The position numbers and the translations under genes are program-made. This document shows positions 27,501-35,584 of a stretch of DNA of 64,000 nucleotides, piece after piece. Source of the stretch: Myroides sp. NP-2 (GTDB lineage: Bacteria > Bacteroidota > Bacteroidia > Flavobacteriales > Flavobacteriaceae); contig NZ_JACHTD010000016.1 in the NCBI RefSeq assembly GCF_014145665.1, positions 1 through 64,000 of the forward strand, written 5' to 3'. Positions within the stretch are counted from its first letter, which is position 1, and each line of letters begins with the position of its first letter. The notes beneath the pieces were generated by a model. It saw only the letters and a list, made by a program, of their open reading frames with translations. It searched no databases and had not been told where the DNA came from.

Positions 27501-28417
27501 GTGAATTGAGAGACAATCCCGAAGCATTGGCCAAGCTTTTAATCCCAACAGGAACTGGTATTCAAATCCCACTTAGTGATGTTGCCGATATTGCCTATGC
27601 CAAAGGATCTCAGATGATTCAAAGTGAAAATACCTTCTTGTTAGGCTATGTAATTTTTGATAAAATTAGTGGAAAAGCTGAAGTTGACGTAGTACGCGAA
27701 GCAGATAAAATACTAAAATCGAAAATAGAATCGGGTGAATTGACCTTGCCAAAAGGAGTGACATATACTTTTGCGGGAAATTATCAACAACAAGAACGCG
27801 CGGCTCAACGCTTACTATACGTTGTTCCGATGAGTTTATTGGCAATTCTCTTGATTTTGTACTTCCAGTTCAAAACCATCACGGCCTCTTTGATTCATTT
27901 CTCAGGGGTATTTGTAGCCTTTGCAGGTGGTTTCATCTTGTTGTGGCTGTATGGACAACTTTGGTTTATGAACTTCTCAATTGGTGATATGAATATGCGG
28001 GATTTATTCCAAATGCACAGCATTAACCTCAGTATTGCCGTTTGGGTGGGATTCATTGCCCTCTTTGGTTTAGCAACCAATGACGGGGTACTGATGGGGA
28101 CCTATATTCACGATACGTTTGAAGCTAGAGATCCCAAGACCAAAGACGAGATTCGCGAGGCTGTAGTTTACGCCGGACTAAAGAGAGTTCGACCAGCAGC
28201 AATGACTACGGCAACGGCTTTAATTGCCTTGCTACCCGTTATGACCTCCACCGGAAAAGGGGCTGAAATTATGATTCCGATGGCGATTCCAACCTTTGGT
28301 GGGATGCTCATCCAATCCATGACGATGTTTGTCGTTCCGGTATTCCAATGTTGGTGGCGTGAATGGGCCATCAAAAAAGAACAGAAGTCTAATAAAAAAA
28401 TTGCTACAAATGAATAA
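24572..28417 (+). CDS. cusA: CusA-like monovalent-metal RND efflux permease
   Basis: The 1281-residue protein is about 240 residues longer than E. coli CusA. The extra length is mainly additional hydrophobic segments in the middle (near residues 525-670) and a longer second porter domain. Helix 4 carries AIAIGVMVDVGVVFVES, close to the AIGxMVD pattern of the Cu(I)/Ag(I) subgroup. Met-rich loops such as LMPTSMPHTG are consistent with methionine relay sites. It would pump Cu(I) or Ag(I) out of the periplasm or cytoplasm. The TolC gene overlaps its stop codon by 8 bp and the adaptor follows, giving the order A-C-B. Long CusA forms are common in Bacteroidota. Confidence 0.93.
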   Translation: MLNKIIKYFLHNRLITIMILIIVIVWGLITAPFTWHQNLLPSDPVPVDAIPDIGENQQIVATEWMGRSPKDIQEQVTYPLTTSLLGVPGVKTIRSSSMFGMSFIYVIFEEDVEFYWSRSRILEKLNSLPAGTLPEGVIPTLGPDATALGQVYWYTLEGRNPQTGEPTGGWDPDELRTIQDFYAKYSLASAEGVSEVASIGGYVKEYQVEVKPDAMRAYNVSIMDIMGAIQKSNLDIGAETIEINQAEYLVRGLGYIKSIQDLEDAVVTVRNNTPVKIKDVAFVNLGPATRRGGLDKEGIEAVGGVVVARYGANPMQVIDNVKDKIAAMEAGLPQKTLADGTISKVTVVPFYDRSGLIKETIGTLETALAHEILICIIVVIVLVINLRASIIISSILPIGVLATFIIMRYMGIEANIVALSGIAIAIGVMVDVGVVFVESIIRYMEEERARGVESKGKAFANLIVKAVSEVSGALSTAMLTTIISFLPVFAMEAQEGKLFKPLAYTKTFALVSAFLLGLIILPTLAYYIYSIKINKAKVRKIANYILCVLGIALWIYTGIFTAIALTFVGINNLYTPKWRNEKTANYINVGITLFVAVYYLAIEWLPLGTQAHTGLNFVFVILAIGSILAILWTLVIYYEQILRWALANRWKFMSIPILTVILGLVAWLGFNTSFGFVAKGFESVGWKSFRETAFWEKSSQTFPGIGEEFMPSLNEGSFLLMPTSMPHTGIEQNLNFIRTLDKRIQHIPEVELTIGKWGRVNSALDPAPTQMFENTINYKPEYFLNEEGHRERFKVAKNGDFELIDGSTYHVSNGYRQISRDSLIPDKNGKFFRQWRPEIKSPEDIWQQIVNVSHIPGLTSAPKLQPIEARLVMLSTGMRAPMGLKVSGPDLESIEEGGKALETALKDIPSIMPSTVFYDRAVGAPYVEIHLNRTNMARYGITVADLQEVLGAAVGGMQLTTTVEGRERFPVRLRYPRELRDNPEALAKLLIPTGTGIQIPLSDVADIAYAKGSQMIQSENTFLLGYVIFDKISGKAEVDVVREADKILKSKIESGELTLPKGVTYTFAGNYQQQERAAQRLLYVVPMSLLAILLILYFQFKTITASLIHFSGVFVAFAGGFILLWLYGQLWFMNFSIGDMNMRDLFQMHSINLSIAVWVGFIALFGLATNDGVLMGTYIHDTFEARDPKTKDEIREAVVYAGLKRVRPAAMTTATALIALLPVMTSTGKGAEIMIPMAIPTFGGMLIQSMTMFVVPVFQCWWREWAIKKEQKSNKKIATNE

Positions 28418-29867
28418 GTTATATACAGTGCTCTTTGTTTTACTAGGGGTTTCCACCTCTATTTCACCGCTTTGGGCACAAGAAACGCCTGTGGATTCTC
28501 TGGGCTATTACACCCAGATAGCCCTTGAACGCAATCCAGGCGTGCAGGCCCAGCGTTTGGCATACGAAGCATTCCTAGAAAAAATTCCACAAGCAGGAGC
28601 CTTTGAAGACCCTGAATTGTCGATGGGATTTTATACCAAACCTATGGATATCGTAGGGGGAAGACAAATTGGCGATCTTACCTTAATGCAGATGTTGCCT
28701 TGGTTTGGAACAAAAAAATCAGCCAAAAAAGAAGCCAATCACATGGCTAGTATGCAAATGCAACAATACAGAGAGGTAAAAGAGTCCGTAATTTTACAAG
28801 TACACACCCAGTGGTACGTCTTACAAAAATTACAACAACAAGTCCACAATGCCCAACAAAATAAAAAACTGTTAGAGCAATTGGAACAATTGGCTATACA
28901 AAAATTTTCCTCTCCTTCTGGAGCAACTGCTTCTAACAGCATGGCTAGTACAGCATCCCCAACGAGTAGTACCGCTACTTCCACAGGATCGAGTATGGGG
29001 GGAATGGCGATGGGCGGTTCTTCTGCAGTGGCTACTACCCCTACACCAGCAAACGCGAGCAGCAGTGCAATGTCGAATATGGGAGGCAGTAGTGGCGGAT
29101 CCGGCATGTCTGATGTTTTGCGCATTCGCCTAGAAACCATCGAAGTTGAGAATACAATCGAGAGCTTACAGGCGCAAATCAAAGCGGAAAAAATCAAGTT
29201 CAATGCCTTACTTGACCAGGAAGCACAAGCTGTTGTTACGGTTCCTAAACAAATTGAAAAAGTGCCTTTTTTCATGACAGATGAAGAGGTTCAAACCGCA
29301 ATAGAAACCAATAACCCGATGTTGGCTATGCTGACCGAAGAAGGATTGGCCTACCAAGCCAAAGCGGAAATGGATCGCAAAATGAGTTATCCAATGCTGG
29401 GACTCGGTGTGCAGTATATGATTATTGGAAAAACCAATGATCCCATGCTGGCAATGGGCAATATGAATGGAAAAGATATGATTATGCCCATGGTTACACT
29501 TTCACTCCCCGTATTTAGAAAAAAATACAAAGCCCAGCAAGAAGAAGGTAAAAAGTGGTGGCAATCGAGTGAAGCCAAGTACAAGGATACCTATAATACC
29601 CTACTCGCTTCGTACTACAGCTTTAAAAATCAGGTGGAAGACACAGAACGTACGATCACCTTATTGGAAAAACAAACTACTTTGGCAGAAACGACATTCA
29701 ATCTAATTGTCAAAGAATTTGTAACGGGAAAAAGCGATTTGACCAATGTGATTCAAGTACAACGTCAATTGCTCGACTACCAGCTGAAAAAAGCAGAAGC
29801 TATTGCGAACTACAATACACTTGTAGCCTCCATTGAGAATATCACTGCGACTACTAACGATTTATAA
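28410..29867 (+). CDS. cusC: TolC-family channel with a Met/Ser/Gly-rich insertion
   Basis: I choose ATG 28410 because it begins a normal signal peptide ending PLWAQ; an upstream in-frame ATG at 28329 lies inside cusA. The protein is then 485 residues. It has the two helical TolC repeats, but residues about 167-234 are a low-complexity insertion rich in Ser, Gly, Ala, Thr and Met (for example GSSMGGMAMGGSS). The insertion interrupts the first helical repeat, where the periplasmic tip of the channel would be. Methionines there could bind Cu(I) or Ag(I). Other Met-rich stretches lie elsewhere (MLAMGNMNGKDMIM). The start overlaps the cusA stop, so the two are translationally coupled. Confidence 0.9.
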   Translation: MNKLYTVLFVLLGVSTSISPLWAQETPVDSLGYYTQIALERNPGVQAQRLAYEAFLEKIPQAGAFEDPELSMGFYTKPMDIVGGRQIGDLTLMQMLPWFGTKKSAKKEANHMASMQMQQYREVKESVILQVHTQWYVLQKLQQQVHNAQQNKKLLEQLEQLAIQKFSSPSGATASNSMASTASPTSSTATSTGSSMGGMAMGGSSAVATTPTPANASSSAMSNMGGSSGGSGMSDVLRIRLETIEVENTIESLQAQIKAEKIKFNALLDQEAQAVVTVPKQIEKVPFFMTDEEVQTAIETNNPMLAMLTEEGLAYQAKAEMDRKMSYPMLGLGVQYMIIGKTNDPMLAMGNMNGKDMIMPMVTLSLPVFRKKYKAQQEEGKKWWQSSEAKYKDTYNTLLASYYSFKNQVEDTERTITLLEKQTTLAETTFNLIVKEFVTGKSDLTNVIQVQRQLLDYQLKKAEAIANYNTLVASIENITATTNDL

Positions 29868-29877
29868 AACACAGACA

Positions 29878-31809
29878 ATGAGTACATTTAAAGATATAAT
29901 TAAAAATAACACAGTAAAATACGGAGTTATTTTATTGGTTGGACTTCTTTTAGGGTGGTTGGTTTTTGGTGGATCTGCCACACATGAGCACAATGGAGAA
30001 GCCGCGCCTACCGAAGAAGCTCCAATTGTATGGACGTGTTCCATGCATCCACAAATTAAAATGGACAAACCGGGCAAATGTCCCTTATGTGCCATGGATT
30101 TAATTCCGCTAAAATCCTCAGGTGGTGGAGATGAGGCGATTGATGATGACGCTATTCAAATGTCCAAAGAGGCCATTGCTTTAGCCAATATACAAACTAC
30201 TGTCGTGGGTCGACAGGAGGCCATAAAGGACATCCAATTATACGGAACCATTCAAGTAGATGAACGTTTACAACAATCCCAAACCTCACACGTCAATGGG
30301 CGTATTGAGAAGTTGTACATTAATTTTACAGGAGAATCCGTCAAACAAGGGCAATTAATTGCAACGATATATTCCCCTGATTTACTCAACGCTCAACAAG
30401 AGCTTTTAGAGGCGCAAAAACTCACCGACTTCCAACCGATGTTGTTGGATGCGGCAAAAGAGAAGTTGCGCTTATGGAAAATGTCGGAGGGGCAGATCAA
30501 CAAAGTCCTTTCAACGGGAAAAGTATCGCCTTATGTGAGTATTACAGCTAATACAAGTGGAATCGTAACGGCTAAAAACGTCAATCAAGGAGATTATATC
30601 AACCAAGGATCTGTTTTATACAGCATTTCAAACATGACCAAGCTGTGGGCTATTTTTGAGGCTTATGAAGGCGATTTACCATTTTTAAAAGAAGGAGACC
30701 TATTAGAGTACACTTTGCAAAGTATCCCTGGAAAAGTGTATCAAGGCAAAATATCTTTTATTAACCCCATTATTGATGCGACCTCGCGCACGGCTAAAAT
30801 ACGCGTAGAAACGGACAACAAAGATCAAGCATTAAAGCCTGAGATGTATGCTACAGCAAGTATTAAATCGCCCATTCGCGCCAAGGAAAACCAACAGCTG
30901 ACAATACCTAAATCAGCCGTTTTATGGACGGGGAAACGCTCCGTAATATACGTCAAACAACCCCATACAACTACGCCAGCTTTTAAGATGAGACAAATTG
31001 TATTGGGACCTTCTTTAGGCGATCACTATATTGTTGCCTCAGGATTAGAAGATGGAGAAGAGATTGTAACAAGAGGGGTATTTATCGTAGATTCTAGTGC
31101 TCAACTTGAGGGTAAACCCAGCATGATGAATAACGATACGCCAACCATTGCAAAGGCTGAACACGAGGCACATGCCATGTTTGTCGTTCACGGTAATTGT
31201 GATATGTGTAAAGCCCGTATAGAAAAAGCGGCCAAAGCCGTTCCTGGAGTAGTTGGTGCTACCTGGAATTCCAAAGATCAACTGTTGCATCTAAACTTCG
31301 ATTCATCGAAAACAGATCAAAACAAAATCAGCAAAGCCGTTGCTCAAGCTGGACATGATACGGCATTAGATCAAGCACCAGATCAAGTGTATAAGGATTT
31401 ACCTCCTTGTTGTTTATACGATCGTGCTGCAATGAAACCCAACACAGCAGACCACACAAAACACGGAGATCATCAAGCAGCTACAACAACTAAGGGTAAA
31501 GCAACACAGCAAGAACATCACAAGCAAGGCCACAAACAGGAGCAGCAAGGACATGCCATGTTAGCGGTTAAAGGAAATTGCGCAATGTGTAAGGAACGCA
31601 TTGAAACCGCTGCAAAAGCGGTAGCGGGCGTTTCAACAGCCACATGGGATGTCCATGGAAAAGTACTTCACCTCAACTTTGACCCTGCAAAAACCGATCA
31701 AAAGAAAGTCAGTAAAGCGATTGCTGCTGCAGGACATGACACTGCGTTAGACAAAGCCCAAGACAAAACCTACAACAGTTTACACGGTTGTTGTCAATAT
31801 GACCGATAA
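29878..31809 (+). CDS. cusB: CusB-like adaptor with an N-terminal metal-binding domain and two C-terminal HMA domains
   Basis: I choose ATG 29878, giving 643 residues; an in-frame ATG at 29833 overlaps the channel gene. A single membrane anchor spans about residues 13-32. Residues 52-76 form the heavy-metal-binding module WTCSMHPQI...GKCPLCAMDL. The adaptor core runs to about 425. Two HMA-like domains follow, near 431-497 with CDMC (C441/C444) and near 560-622 with CAMC (C568/C571). They are joined by a His/Gln/Lys-rich linker. Each HMA is followed by a CC-x-YDR tail, so the pair looks like a tandem duplication. The HMA domains would capture periplasmic Cu(I) and pass it to the pump. It is the last gene of the operon. 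Confidence 0.93.
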   Translation: MSTFKDIIKNNTVKYGVILLVGLLLGWLVFGGSATHEHNGEAAPTEEAPIVWTCSMHPQIKMDKPGKCPLCAMDLIPLKSSGGGDEAIDDDAIQMSKEAIALANIQTTVVGRQEAIKDIQLYGTIQVDERLQQSQTSHVNGRIEKLYINFTGESVKQGQLIATIYSPDLLNAQQELLEAQKLTDFQPMLLDAAKEKLRLWKMSEGQINKVLSTGKVSPYVSITANTSGIVTAKNVNQGDYINQGSVLYSISNMTKLWAIFEAYEGDLPFLKEGDLLEYTLQSIPGKVYQGKISFINPIIDATSRTAKIRVETDNKDQALKPEMYATASIKSPIRAKENQQLTIPKSAVLWTGKRSVIYVKQPHTTTPAFKMRQIVLGPSLGDHYIVASGLEDGEEIVTRGVFIVDSSAQLEGKPSMMNNDTPTIAKAEHEAHAMFVVHGNCDMCKARIEKAAKAVPGVVGATWNSKDQLLHLNFDSSKTDQNKISKAVAQAGHDTALDQAPDQVYKDLPPCCLYDRAAMKPNTADHTKHGDHQAATTTKGKATQQEHHKQGHKQEQQGHAMLAVKGNCAMCKERIETAAKAVAGVSTATWDVHGKVLHLNFDPAKTDQKKVSKAIAAAGHDTALDKAQDKTYNSLHGCCQYDR

Positions 31810-31907
31810 ATAAAGCTGGAACCCAGAAAATAGCTACAAACTGAGCATAGACAAATTTCTAATTTTCAATTAGTTATTCTATTATTTTCATTTTTATGCG
31901 ATTATCC

Positions 31908-31939
31908 TTGGTGTTTCTGTAAAAAATAGAATATATTTG
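31908..31939 (+). promoter_or_regulatory. Promoter upstream of tRNA-Arg
   Basis: TTG at 31908-31910 and TATATTTG at 31932-31939 form a Bacteroidota-type promoter with slightly long spacing. It would drive the leader hairpin and the tRNA. Confidence 0.55.
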
Positions 31940-31940
31940 C

Positions 31941-31983
31941 ACCATCAAAATGAGAAAGTATCACTACTATTTCTTTTGATGGT
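31941..31983. repeat. Long inverted repeat in the tRNA-Arg leader
   Basis: ACCATCAAAA (31941-31950) and TTTTGATGGT (31974-31983) are perfect 10-bp arms. The inner sequence extends the pairing imperfectly. The hairpin begins at the predicted transcription start and ends 23 bp before the tRNA. Confidence 0.6.
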
Positions 31984-32006
31984 GTTTAAATCATCCATGA
32001 TTTAAT

Positions 32007-32080
32007 GGTCCAATAGCTCAGCTGGATAGAGCAACTGCCTTCTAAGCAGTAGGTCTCAGGTTCGAATCCTGATTGGATCA
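32007..32080 (+). tRNA. tRNA-Arg (anticodon UCU)
   Basis: A complete 74-nt cloverleaf is visible. The acceptor stem GGTCCAA/TTGGATC has one G-U pair, and the D arm contains AGCTCAGCTGGATAGAGC. The anticodon stem ACTGC/GCAGT encloses the loop CTTCTAA with anticodon TCT, and the T arm contains GGTTCGAATCC. The discriminator is A and CCA is not encoded. It reads AGA codons. Confidence 0.96.
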
Positions 32081-32081
32081 C

Positions 32082-32113
32082 AAAAAGCCTTCGAAAAATC
32101 GAAGGCTTTTTTT
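32082..32113 (+). terminator. Terminator after tRNA-Arg
   Basis: AAAAAGCCTTCGA and TCGAAGGCTTTTT form a perfect stem with an AAAA loop followed by T, starting 2 nt after the tRNA. Confidence 0.92.
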
Positions 32114-32178
32114 ATCAAAATCAATACAAACTATTATTTCACACTAAAATTAGACTCAAAAAACTCTCTATAGTCATA

Positions 32179-32817
32179 CTATTTCCCATTCTGGTCTTGG
32201 TATTTTCTTTCCTTTTTAAGTCGATAAGTAGCAGAAAAACAACAAAAAGCAAGAAGGACGAATAGTCCTCCAATTACATAGGTATAGTTTCCCATCCGAT
32301 CGAGTACAATCGCAACTTTATCTACTTCCTTTTCCACTTCTATTTCGCCATTTTCTAATGCTACTTGTAAAAACATTTCCTTCGTCTTCTCTTTTTGCAA
32401 TTGAAGATCAAGCAAGTTTTTATCATTTGAAAACTTAATGCTATCCGAATACACAAATACATTTCTCTTGTAAGGATCAACAAGATTTAAAACTTTTATA
32501 TAGGTTCCGTATGGAACAGTTCCGAAAGTAAATACGAGTCCATTTTTTTTATCGTCTCGAGAAATAATCTCTTCTATTTTGCGCTTTGCTTCGAGTAAAA
32601 GTATTTGATCTAGTTTAGGATCTCCTGTAAACTCAACCGACTCAAATACAACACCTTCAAATGGACCTCCACCAAAACAATCGTAAAAACCCGCATCTTC
32701 CAAAAAAACATCCACTCCCCTATAGTCACGAGTCGCTATCGTTTGTTGGATGTAGAAATACCCCAATAAAGGCAAAAACAGCAGCGTAATCATACCTGGT
32801 ACGTAGTACTTTCTCAT
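32179..32817 (-). CDS. Unrecognised two-helix membrane protein
   Basis: The 212-residue protein has one hydrophobic helix at the N-terminus (near 9-26) and one near the C-terminus (178-198), with about 150 residues between them. That topology places the central domain on one side of the membrane, probably outside. The cytoplasmic tail is basic (YRLKKERKYQ). No family is recognised. A decayed copy of its 3' end lies at 34110-34335, beyond two unrelated plus-strand genes. The location beside tRNA-Arg and the low GC suggest accessory DNA. Confidence 0.75.
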   Translation of the reverse strand: MRKYYVPGMITLLFLPLLGYFYIQQTIATRDYRGVDVFLEDAGFYDCFGGGPFEGVVFESVEFTGDPKLDQILLLEAKRKIEEIISRDDKKNGLVFTFGTVPYGTYIKVLNLVDPYKRNVFVYSDSIKFSNDKNLLDLQLQKEKTKEMFLQVALENGEIEVEKEVDKVAIVLDRMGNYTYVIGGLFVLLAFCCFSATYRLKKERKYQDQNGK

Positions 32818-33041
32818 TCGAAGTGCATTGAATAGTTTGGAATGAAAATACGCAATTATTTTGAATTAATTTACGGCTTACGATCATCTTAGCTATCATA
32901 AGAAAAACTATGCTCTCAAACCTTAAAAAAACAAGCACACAATACACATGTCATATATTAACAAATAATACATTAAAACTGTAAGTTTAATCAAAAAAAA
33001 TATATTAAATTTAGGTTAAATCAATTTAAAATTCATGTATT

Positions 33042-33383
33042 ATGAAAAAAATCTTATTCCCAGCGATAGGTTGTATGTTTTTTGCTATTAGCTGCAGTAA
33101 CGATGCTGAAAACAAAGAGACCGTAAAAGATGATCTCTTAAAAACTGAACTGGATTATACCAGTATTAAACAAAGTGCTGAATATTTAGCATTCGAAAAC
33201 AGGTATATGCAATATGTCAAACTAGAAATTAGTCAAAATGATTTTTTATCTACTCAAACAAGTTTAGACCTTGCTAAAGCATTTTTAATTAGAATAGGAG
33301 AACCTAACTACGGTGGATATTCTTCTATGGAAGACATTATATCGTATGCCTTAGCTAAATATTTAGAAATCCATAATTCTTAA
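33042..33383 (+). CDS. Small lipoprotein of unknown function
   Basis: The 113-residue protein has a lipoprotein signal with lipobox AISC (cysteine near 19). The rest is short, acidic and probably helical, with no recognised domain. It lies 5 bp upstream of a secreted-protein gene, so the two are very likely co-transcribed and may act together. The upstream region is extremely AT-rich. The gene sits in the accessory patch after tRNA-Arg. Confidence 0.75.
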   Translation: MKKILFPAIGCMFFAISCSNDAENKETVKDDLLKTELDYTSIKQSAEYLAFENRYMQYVKLEISQNDFLSTQTSLDLAKAFLIRIGEPNYGGYSSMEDIISYALAKYLEIHNS

Positions 33384-33388
33384 TAGCC

Positions 33389-34036
33389 ATGAGAAAATTT
33401 TTAGTTTTATTGTTTATTTGTGTTTTTTCACAAACCAGTTTTGCTACTAGGATACTAGAAATTCGAAACAATTCAGATTGTCCTAAAACTTTTTACGCCA
33501 TACAGTTAATGCATTATTCCCCTATCCCTGAAGATACAATAGTTTATCGTTTTTCATTAGATCCTATTACCTTAGAGCCCCATCAATTTGTAAGGTTTTC
33601 CCAATATACAATGGGAGACAATATTACCTTCCCTTACTGTATTGAATCTCAAACCCCTCATAACAAGTATGTGATTCACAATTATTGCGATTATTTAGAA
33701 GAATTATATTATAAAGAATTCAGATGGTGGCATGGAGATTCTTCACCTTTTACTCACTATTATCCTCAATTTTGTAATGAGGTACCTCCCTACGTATTTT
33801 TTAATGATATTAAATTTCAAGGATTTAAACTATGTCAATTTAACCCATTAAAAAAGAATGGGACCAACTGTGATATAATTCCAGTAACTATAAATTCAAC
33901 TATAGAATCTTTAGCGTTGTATGATAGAGATAATAGAAATCAACCTGGATATCTTAACCAAATTCAATATCAAGTTATTAGAAACAACGCCATTTATCAT
34001 GAATTAGTTACTTTAAATAATCCTTGCCCATACTAG
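33389..34036 (+). CDS. Secreted aromatic- and cysteine-containing protein of unknown function
   Basis: The 215-residue protein has a signal peptide ending TSFA near residue 19. The mature protein contains several cysteines (DCPKTFY, YCIES, NYCDYL, QFCNEV, LCQF, NCDII, NPCPY), suggesting disulphides, and many aromatic residues. No family is recognised. It follows the small lipoprotein gene by 5 bp and ends before a terminator, so the two make a closed two-gene operon. Confidence 0.75.
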   Translation: MRKFLVLLFICVFSQTSFATRILEIRNNSDCPKTFYAIQLMHYSPIPEDTIVYRFSLDPITLEPHQFVRFSQYTMGDNITFPYCIESQTPHNKYVIHNYCDYLEELYYKEFRWWHGDSSPFTHYYPQFCNEVPPYVFFNDIKFQGFKLCQFNPLKKNGTNCDIIPVTINSTIESLALYDRDNRNQPGYLNQIQYQVIRNNAIYHELVTLNNPCPY

Positions 34037-34059
34037 TATTAACAAATAAGTTTAATAAT

Positions 34060-34097
34060 AAAAACACCTCAGTAATTCAATGATTGAGGTGTTTTTA
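34060..34097 (+). terminator. Terminator of the two-gene secreted-protein operon
   Basis: CACCTCA and TGAGGTG close a hairpin flanked by AAAAA and TTTTT. It begins 24 bp after the stop codon. Confidence 0.85.
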
Positions 34098-34109
34098 TTA
34101 TTGCAATTT

Positions 34110-34335
34110 AAGCATTCTAGTCTAGGTAAAGCATTTCTCTTTAACTTCTGATAAATAGTAGAAAAACAACTACATACAAGGACTACAAACAACACCCTAA
34201 TCACATAGGTATAATTTCCGAGACCGCATTATCCTTAATTTATCTACCTCTAGTTCCTCTATTTCTCCTACATTGAGAATAATCAATAGAAGCCTCTTTC
34301 ATCAATATTATTGCTCTACCTATGTACAATAGCTC
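34110..34335 (-). pseudogene. Decayed 3' fragment of a paralogue of the gene at 32179
   Basis: Read on the minus strand, one frame gives GEIEELEVDKL, matching GEIEVEKEVDKV of the intact protein. A shifted frame then gives GNYTYVIRVLFVVLVCSCFSTIY, matching GNYTYVIGGLFVLLAFCCFSATY. The frame change between the two blocks, the missing 5' two thirds and in-frame stops further upstream show that it is not functional. It indicates an old duplication with the two-gene plus-strand operon lying between the copies. Confidence 0.8.
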
Positions 34336-34351
34336 TTTTGTGTTTATCCCA

Positions 34352-35539
34352 TTATCCATTCGTCTTTTCCTCCTTAATTATATAACAAGCCAGGTACAAC
34401 ACATGGCAAACAAATAGCGCCAATCCTGTTAGAAGTAATAAATCTACGGGAATCAAATTTGTTACTGCAGAGAGGACAAAAGTCAACAATAACTGTAAAG
34501 AACCCAACAAAGCGGAAGCCGAACCGCTCGTTTCCACAAAGGGTTCTAGGGCTAATTTAGTTGTTGCGGGGAATAAAACTCCCAAGGTTAATACCATAAA
34601 AAATAGCGGAATCAACAGCCATTCAATGGGTTGTTGTAGGATACAAAACACTAAGAAAACGAGGCTTACTCCTAGTCCAAAGATCGTCGTATACAAGATA
34701 ATCTGACGAATTGACCACCAACGAGTAAAAGCACTTGACACCCAAGCGCCAAGCATTAATCCCACAGCATTAAAGGCGAAGATATAGCTAAAAGTGGCGG
34801 AGGACAATTGGCCGTACTCCATAATCAAATAGGGCGCATTGGCCAAGTAAATCATTAAAATACTATACGTTACACTGCCGATCAGTGTGTATTTTAAAAA
34901 GGTTTTAACCTGCAATATCTCCTTAAAATCTTGTATAAGATTGCGTTTTTGAACCACAGTCGTTTTCTTTTTGGTTTCAGGTAAAAACAAGACGACGAGG
35001 AGTAGAGAAATAACACCTAAGACAAAGAGGGTGACAAAGGTGGATTGCCAGTTGAAATGAGAAACTAAGAAATTTCCAGCTACAGGTCCGATAATGGGAG
35101 CCACTCCAGCAATAATCGCTAAAAGGGAGAATATACGCATCGTATCATCCTGTTCAAAGTATTCATTGACAATAGCTCTTGCAATAACAACACCTGCACA
35201 TCCCGCAAAGGCTTGAAAGAAGCGTGCCACCCAAAATTGCTCAATTGTTTGGGCATAAATACAGGCGACTGTCGCCGCTATAAATAACAACAAAGAGAGT
35301 ATTGTCGGCCATTTACGACCATACTTATCGGAAATAATTCCCCAAAACAATTGACCTATAGCGAAGCCCGCTAAAAAGGTGGAAATGGAAAACTGAATGG
35401 ATTTCAAATCAGTTTGATAGTATTGGGCCATTTTTAAAAATCCTGGCAAATACAAATCAATACTAAAAGGCTCTAACGCAGACAAAAGGGCTAATATTAG
35501 CACTACGATAAACTGCTGTTTCTTTAACTTACTCATCAT
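34352..35539 (-). CDS. Bcr/CflA-family MFS drug exporter
   Basis: The 395-residue protein has 12 predicted membrane helices. It carries the MFS motif A region GIISDKYGRKW between helices 2 and 3 and the Bcr/CflA-like start SIDLYLPGF. The family exports drugs such as bicyclomycin, chloramphenicol or sulphonamides by proton antiport, and substrates vary. The AraC regulator gene lies 45 bp upstream on the same strand, so regulator and pump are probably one transcript. ATG 35539 and ATG 35536 are both possible starts. Confidence 0.9.
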   Translation of the reverse strand: MMSKLKKQQFIVVLILALLSALEPFSIDLYLPGFLKMAQYYQTDLKSIQFSISTFLAGFAIGQLFWGIISDKYGRKWPTILSLLLFIAATVACIYAQTIEQFWVARFFQAFAGCAGVVIARAIVNEYFEQDDTMRIFSLLAIIAGVAPIIGPVAGNFLVSHFNWQSTFVTLFVLGVISLLLVVLFLPETKKKTTVVQKRNLIQDFKEILQVKTFLKYTLIGSVTYSILMIYLANAPYLIMEYGQLSSATFSYIFAFNAVGLMLGAWVSSAFTRWWSIRQIILYTTIFGLGVSLVFLVFCILQQPIEWLLIPLFFMVLTLGVLFPATTKLALEPFVETSGSASALLGSLQLLLTFVLSAVTNLIPVDLLLLTGLALFVCHVLYLACYIIKEEKTNG

Positions 35540-35584
35540 TTTTTCTTAAAGAGGCAAAAATACGCTGCCTTCAAAAAGCAAACC

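Noticed and set aside
28329..28409. Upstream in-frame start for the second TolC gene
   Set aside because: It lies inside cusA and adds 27 non-signal residues before a clean signal peptide at 28410.
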